Shown one piece after another: positions 60,309 through 64,000 of a stretch of DNA of 64,000 bases. The stretch is from the NCBI RefSeq assembly GCF_013433315.1, contig NZ_WXVV01000013.1:1-64000 (forward strand), in the 5' to 3' direction. A program made the position numbers and the translations under genes. Position 1 is the first letter of the stretch; each line of letters starts with the position of its first letter. This DNA comes from Pseudomonas crudilactis. Lineage in GTDB: Bacteria; Pseudomonadota; Gammaproteobacteria; Pseudomonadales; Pseudomonadaceae. The notes under the pieces were generated by a model. It saw only the letters and a program-made list of their open reading frames with translations. It was not told the origin of the DNA and made no database searches.

Positions 60309-61978
60309 TACCAGCTCCTGAATTTGGCGGGCGGGTTGTACAGGCCGCCAGACCACTCGACCAGATCGGCCACGCTCTTCGCCGCGAGCAATTCGCGAGT
60401 GGCGTCGGTGCGGCGGATACCGAGGTCTTCGGGCAAGGCGATCAGGCCTTCGCGGCGCATGCGTTCGGTGTCTTTCGGGTTGTGGCGCAGGCCGATAGCG
60501 GTGACGCCCGCGACGGCGGCGATCATCGCTTGGCGTTCTTCCAGCGAGCGCGCCTTGTACAGGTAGGCGATGCCTTCTTCGGTGAGCAAGTGGGTGACGT
60601 CGTCGCCGTAAATCATGATCGGCGCCAGCGGCATGCCGCTTTTCTTCGCCACTTCTACCGCGTCGAGGGTTTCAACGAAGGTCGGTTTGCCGCCCTCCTG
60701 GAACGTCTCGACCATTTGCACCACGAGTTTCTTGCCGCGTTCGAGCATCGGCTGCTGCGAGTCGTCGTGACGCATGTCCAGCCACGCCGGGGTGCCGTGA
60801 CGGCGACCGCGCGGGTCGTGGCCCATGTTCGGCGCGCCACCGAAACCGGCGAGGCGACCACGGGTCACGGTCGAGGAATGGCCGTCGCCATCAACCTGCA
60901 ACGTCGCGCCGATAAACAGATCCACCGCGTATTGCCCGGCCAGTTGGCAGAACATCCGGTTGGAACGCAGCGAGCCGTCGCGGCCGGTGAAAAACACGTC
61001 CGGGCGGGCGGCAATGTAATTTTCCATGCCCAGTTCGGTGCCGAAGCAATGCACGCTTTCGACCCAACCGCTCTCGATCGCCGGGATCAACGTCGGGTGC
61101 GGGTTGAGCGTCCAGTTGCGGCAGATCTTGCCTTTGAGGCCGAGGGATTCGCCGTAGGTCGGCAGGATCAATTCGATGGCGGCGGTGTTGAAACCGATGC
61201 CGTGGTTGAGCGACTGCACATTGTGTTTTTCGTAGATCCCACGAATCGCCATCATCGCCATCAGCACATGCACAGGTTTGATGTGGCGTGGATCGCGGGT
61301 GAACAGCGGCTCGATATAGAAAGGCTTGTCGGCGACCACGACGAAATCGACCCATGAGGCAGGGATATCAACGCGCGGCAGCTCGCTGACGTCGTCGACC
61401 AATTGGTTGACCTGGACGATGACAATGCCGTCGCTGAACGCCGCCGGTTCGATCAATGCAGGGGTGTCTTCGGTGCTCGGGCCGGTGTAGATATTGCCGG
61501 CGCGGTCGGCCATGAACCCGGCAGAGAGCACGACGTTGGGGATCAGGTCCACCACCAGCCGCGCGTAGAGTTCGATGTAGGTATGAATCGCGCCGATTTC
61601 CAGCAGGCCGTCTTCCAGCAACTGGCTGATGCGCAGGCTCTGGGTGCCGGCGAAGGAGAAATCCAGTTTGCGGGCGATGCCGCGTTCAAACAGGTCGAGG
61701 TGTTCCGAGCGACCTACGCTGGGCATGATCATGTGCAGGTCGTGGAGCTTTTCCGGGTCGGCTTTGGCCAGCGAACGGGATAGGAAATCCGCCTGCTTCT
61801 GGTTGTTGCCTTCGAGCACCACACGGTCGCCGGGATGAATCAGCGCTTCGAGCGCGGCGACGATCTTGTCGGTGGGCAACACCACACCGTCGGCCAGCCC
61901 GCGCACCTTGTCGAGCCGGCGCTGCTTCTCATCGCGCCGCCGCGTCCAGCGCGAGTCGGGGGAAATTGTTGTTGTCAT
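60308..61978 (-). CDS. mdcA: Malonate decarboxylase alpha subunit (ACP transferase)
   Basis: This 556-residue protein transfers the ACP between acetate and malonate, producing malonyl-S-ACP and acetate. It resembles CoA-transferases; segments include VVLEGNNQKQADFLSRSL, FAGTQSLRISQLLEDGLLE and ALIHPGDRV. The ATG at 61978 has GGAG upstream; a GTG six bases earlier is less likely. It is the first gene of the operon; a promoter and LysR-type dyad lie 33-100 bp upstream. Confidence 0.94.
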   Translation of the reverse strand: MTTTISPDSRWTRRRDEKQRRLDKVRGLADGVVLPTDKIVAALEALIHPGDRVVLEGNNQKQADFLSRSLAKADPEKLHDLHMIMPSVGRSEHLDLFERGIARKLDFSFAGTQSLRISQLLEDGLLEIGAIHTYIELYARLVVDLIPNVVLSAGFMADRAGNIYTGPSTEDTPALIEPAAFSDGIVIVQVNQLVDDVSELPRVDIPASWVDFVVVADKPFYIEPLFTRDPRHIKPVHVLMAMMAIRGIYEKHNVQSLNHGIGFNTAAIELILPTYGESLGLKGKICRNWTLNPHPTLIPAIESGWVESVHCFGTELGMENYIAARPDVFFTGRDGSLRSNRMFCQLAGQYAVDLFIGATLQVDGDGHSSTVTRGRLAGFGGAPNMGHDPRGRRHGTPAWLDMRHDDSQQPMLERGKKLVVQMVETFQEGGKPTFVETLDAVEVAKKSGMPLAPIMIYGDDVTHLLTEEGIAYLYKARSLEERQAMIAAVAGVTAIGLRHNPKDTERMRREGLIALPEDLGIRRTDATRELLAAKSVADLVEWSGGLYNPPAKFRSW

Positions 61979-62010
61979 GCTCACTCCACGGGGTTCGCTG
62001 TCGTGGAGCT

Positions 62011-62039
62011 AAGGTAGGCGCGTGGGGTGGGGGCATCAA
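62011..62039 (-). promoter_or_regulatory. Candidate sigma-70 promoter of the mdc operon
   Basis: On the minus strand TTGATG (62039-62034) and TACCTT (62016-62011) are separated by 17 bp. The start of transcription would be about 62004, 26 nt before the mdcA ATG. Confidence 0.55.
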
Positions 62040-62055
62040 TCAAGCGCGGTGGTGA

Positions 62056-62078
62056 ATCGTTACGCTCAGGGTAACGAT
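62056..62078. promoter_or_regulatory. Probable MdcR operator (LysR-type dyad)
   Basis: ATCGTTAC, 7 bp, GTAACGAT is a perfect 8-bp inverted repeat. Its centre (62067) lies about 63 bp before the predicted start of transcription of mdcA, the position of an activator recognition site for LysR regulators. Binding by MdcR is inferred. Confidence 0.65.
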
Positions 62079-62086
62079 CAAGAGCC

Positions 62087-62286
62087 GCCCTCACCCTAGC
62101 CCTCTCCCGGAGGGAGAGGGGACCGATTGGGGGATATTCAGGAATTGCGCCGACCTGGGAATGTTGTACTGAATCCGGAAGCCAGGTTTACCAAACCCAT
62201 AATCGACTCGGTTTTTCCAGGTCGATGCACAGCGCCAGACACCTCGGTCGGCCCCCTCTCCCTCCGGGAGAGGGCTGGGGTGAGGG
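62087..62286. repeat. Long inverted repeat (CCCTCTCCC family)
   Basis: GCCCTCACCCTAGCCCTCTC hairpin at the left and CCCTCCGGGAGAGGGCTGGG at the right, with a spacer that includes ATAATCGACTCGGTTTTTCC and CAGGTCGATGCACAGCGCCA. Same family as 11488 and 33594, here between mdcA's upstream region and the end of the DUF6124 gene. Confidence 0.8.
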
Positions 62287-62298
62287 TCAGCTTTTAAG

Positions 62299-62664
62299 TC
62301 ACTCCGTCGGCACCAACTTATCCAACAAACGATTGACGGCCATCTCCGCCACCATCACCACCTGCGCAATACCCTGCACAGTCTTGCGGTGCGTACCTTC
62401 AACCATCGCCGCATGGTTGTTGAGCATCACCGTAGCCGAACCGAGGGTTTCGCTGGCGTCAGCCAGCAGGGATTCGGTGTCGGCATTGGGGTTGGCCATG
62501 TACAGCGTGTTGGGGGTGTAGGGCGTGGCCATCAGATCGGCGTTGGTCGGACCGAGATAATGGTCGAGGGCGCGTTCGGCGGCTTCGTGGAATTTCTTCG
62601 AATCGGGGGATTCGTAGGGGGATGCGGGATCTGCAAGCGGGGGGTTAGGCGTTGGTTTAATCAT
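62299..62664 (-). CDS. DUF6124 family protein (copy B)
   Basis: This 121-residue protein is the second DUF6124 member: IKPTPNPPLADPASPYESPD, KKFHEAAERALDHYLGP, TESLLADASETLGSATVMLNNHA and RKTVQGIAQVVMVAEMAVN are the blocks shared with copy A (16834-17196). Function unknown; cytosolic by lack of signal. The ATG at 62664 is preceded by GGAAC..TGAAG, part of a 6-bp hairpin in the structured leader. It is bounded downstream by a long inverted repeat. Confidence 0.82.
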   Translation of the reverse strand: MIKPTPNPPLADPASPYESPDSKKFHEAAERALDHYLGPTNADLMATPYTPNTLYMANPNADTESLLADASETLGSATVMLNNHAAMVEGTHRKTVQGIAQVVMVAEMAVNRLLDKLVPTE

Positions 62665-62965
62665 CTTCAGGTTCCGAAATAAAGCTGGAACCGCTTCTCT
62701 GCTAAAAGAAGGGGTGGCAGCTGAACGCAGGTTAGCAGACCGGGGAACCTAAGGAAGCCGGCGCGCCGAAGCGCCCTGCGCACAGCCGCCATCGAATGCA
62801 GGCGCTGAGCCTGACGATGATGCATGTGCACCCTTAGATTAACCACGAGCTGCTAAACCCGATCACTGGGAATCAGTGACGGAATCAAGTTACGCAGCAT
62901 GCCCAAGGCGCACAAGCCGGCGGATTCTGGTGCATGCGTAGGCAGCGGCGCAAGGATTTGTAGGC
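62665..62965 (-). ncRNA. Structured 5' leader of DUF6124 gene (copy B)
   Basis: On the minus strand, in order: promoter-like TTGCGC-18 bp-CAGAAT (62953-62924), hairpin TCACTG/CAGTGA (62879-62863), hairpin CGGG/CTCG with loop TTTAGCAG (62861-62846), hairpin CAGGC/GCCTG (62813-62799), long stem 62790-62775 with 62731-62716 (one mismatch, two G-U), enclosed GCGC-TTCG-GCGC hairpin, CTGCTAA (in 62741-62730), hairpin CTTCT/AGAAG with loop TTTAGCAG (62711-62694), and a GGTTCC/GGAACC hairpin (62692-62670) just before the ATG. The layout matches copy A. Confidence 0.7.
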
Positions 62966-63070
62966 TAGGGAGCCGTAACACCGGGTGTCTTTAAACAACG
63001 CGACTGGTAGGCGTTTATTGCGCACAGAGATTGAGGATTTGTCTGTCGGATTGAGGTGTGGCGACTGGCG

Positions 63071-63167
63071 CTTTCGCGAGCAAGCTCGCTCCCACAGGGG
63101 ATCTGTGTCGTGCCCAAAATCTGTATTCACTGAAGATCAAATGTGGGAGCGAGCCTGCTCGCGAAGA
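63071..63167. repeat. REP pair (TTGCTCGCGA type)
   Basis: Inverted copies with a diverged spacer (GAGCGAGCCTGCTCGCGAAG at the right) lie between the leader of DUF6124 copy B and chpC. Confidence 0.85.
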
Positions 63168-63198
63168 GGCCAGCCGAAGCGGCGCAAATTCTGGATCA

Positions 63199-63669
63199 TC
63201 AGTGAACCAGCCCAGCATCCACCAACAACTTCTCCAGCCCAAGCAAGTCAGGCACCTTCGCCACTTGCTCCCCGACCTGCACCGCTGCCTGCTCCAGCGA
63301 GCACAACGGCACATCGACATAACTCAACTGACTATCAAGCTTGTACGACCGCGGAATCCCCTGCACCAGCAGCGCAATGAACTTCAACTCCGGCAACCCA
63401 CCGAGCGCATTCAAAATCACGATCCGCGCGCGCTCGCCAATGACGATTTTCTGCCCGCACGCCGATTCAAAACTCAGCAGCGGAATCTGCCTCTCACGCC
63501 ACTTCACCCGCCCCAGATACCACGGCGGCGTATCCAGATCGAAAGCGCTGGCCTGATAGTCGATCAACTCCGCGACAGCAACGTTAGGCAGAATCAAATT
63601 GCGATCCGCCAGCGGCAGCAATAGCCCGGTCAACTGACTGCTGCGCTGATTATGCCGGCGCTCATGCAT
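63199..63669 (-). CDS. chpC: Chemotaxis coupling protein ChpC (CheW family)
   Basis: This 156-residue protein is a CheW-like coupling protein (QLTGLLLPLADRNLILPNVAVAEL, YLGRVKWRERQIPLLSFE, ARIVILNALGG). It follows chpA with an 8-bp overlap (ATGCATGA), the known Chp gene order in Pseudomonas (chpB is absent here). The Chp system controls twitching motility and cyclic AMP. I start at ATG 63669. Confidence 0.9.
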   Translation of the reverse strand: MHERRHNQRSSQLTGLLLPLADRNLILPNVAVAELIDYQASAFDLDTPPWYLGRVKWRERQIPLLSFESACGQKIVIGERARIVILNALGGLPELKFIALLVQGIPRSYKLDSQLSYVDVPLCSLEQAAVQVGEQVAKVPDLLGLEKLLVDAGLVH

Positions 63670-64000
63670 GTTTCTTGCTCCACTGGGCAATGCTTTCAAG
63701 CAGCACCGACTCTTGATACGGCTTGCCGAGGTAGTCGTTGACGCCGATTGCCATGGCGCGGTCGCGGTGTTTCTGCCCGGTGCGTGAGGTGATCATGATG
63801 ATCGGCAGGTGTTGCAGACGTTCGTCGTTGCGCACTTGGGTGGCGACTTCGAAGCCGTCCATGCGCGGCATTTCGATGTCGAGCAGCATCAGGTCGGGCA
63901 TGTGTTCTTCGAGCAGCAGCATGGCGTCGACCCCGTCCTTGGCGGTCAGCACGTTCATGCCGTGGCGTTCGAGCAAGCGGCTGGTGACCTTGCGCACGGT
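63662..64000 (-). CDS. chpA: C-terminal receiver domain of ChpA (partial)
   Basis: The frame continues beyond the right edge. The visible 112 residues are a response-regulator receiver domain (TVRKVTSRLLERHGMNVLTAKDG; phosphoacceptor Asp in LMLLDIEMPRMDG; conserved lysine in YLGKPYQESVLL) with the end KKHA. This is the receiver at the C-terminus of ChpA, the large hybrid histidine kinase of the Chp chemosensory system, which has many phosphotransfer domains farther upstream. It overlaps chpC by 8 bp. Confidence 0.85.
   Translation of the reverse strand, partial: TVRKVTSRLLERHGMNVLTAKDGVDAMLLLEEHMPDLMLLDIEMPRMDGFEVATQVRNDERLQHLPIIMITSRTGQKHRDRAMAIGVNDYLGKPYQESVLLESIAQWSKKHA

Overview
The window is bacterial chromosome from a fluorescent Pseudomonas, most likely the P. 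fluorescens group. The reasons are GC-rich codon use, the fba-pgk-epd-tkt / metK and ahcY-metF-rhlE2 neighbourhoods, a malonate decarboxylase operon of Pseudomonas type, the ChpA/ChpC chemosensory pair, and dozens of intergenic REP hairpins of the kinds common in this group. I saw no rRNA, tRNA, CRISPR array, phage or insertion sequence.

Layout. 0-10 kb: a second TldD/PmbA-type pair, an MdtD-type efflux pump, the DbpA helicase, a YhiN-type flavoprotein and the YccS membrane protein. 10-18 kb: small enzymes and regulators, a REC-PAS-GGDEF-EAL protein divergent from a PL7 alginate lyase, then a patch of lower-GC accessory genes around a DUF6124 gene with a long structured leader. 18-27 kb: central carbon genes (fba, pgk, epd, tkt) on the minus strand, then an SahR-like regulator with metK on the plus strand. 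27-36 kb: envelope and transport genes (ligB, DUF1090, cytochrome c', mltA, MAPEG, EamA, MFS, CPA1 antiporter, FNT channel). 36-43 kb: an SAH riboswitch controlling ahcY-metF, then rhlE2, yceI and a cytochrome b561. 44-53 kb: a single-domain B-lectin, a 52-residue lipoprotein too short for most gene callers, an exported amine oxidase with a histone-H1-like tail, bioA, rsmE, a solute-binding protein, a DadA-like dehydrogenase with its divergent LysR regulator, and TrhA. 53-62 kb: the mdcABCDEGH-madLM operon with convergent mdcR. 62-64 kb: a second DUF6124 gene with its leader, then chpC and the end of chpA.

How the genes work together. S-adenosylmethionine metabolism is represented twice. MetK makes SAM under a probable SAH-sensing ArsR-family protein, while AhcY and MetF recycle SAH under an SAH riboswitch. 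Malonate uptake (MadLM) and decarboxylation (MdcA-H) form one overlapping operon, with a LysR-type operator 78 bp before mdcA.

The most novel signal is the pair of roughly 300-nt leaders before the two DUF6124 genes (about 16.5 kb plus strand, 62.7 kb minus strand). Both can fold the same way. Two hairpins display the same 8-nt loop, a third segment is complementary to that loop, and the loop base that differs between the copies changes together at all three places. The ribosome-binding region is paired in both copies although its sequence differs. I know of no description of this element, but I could not search for one.
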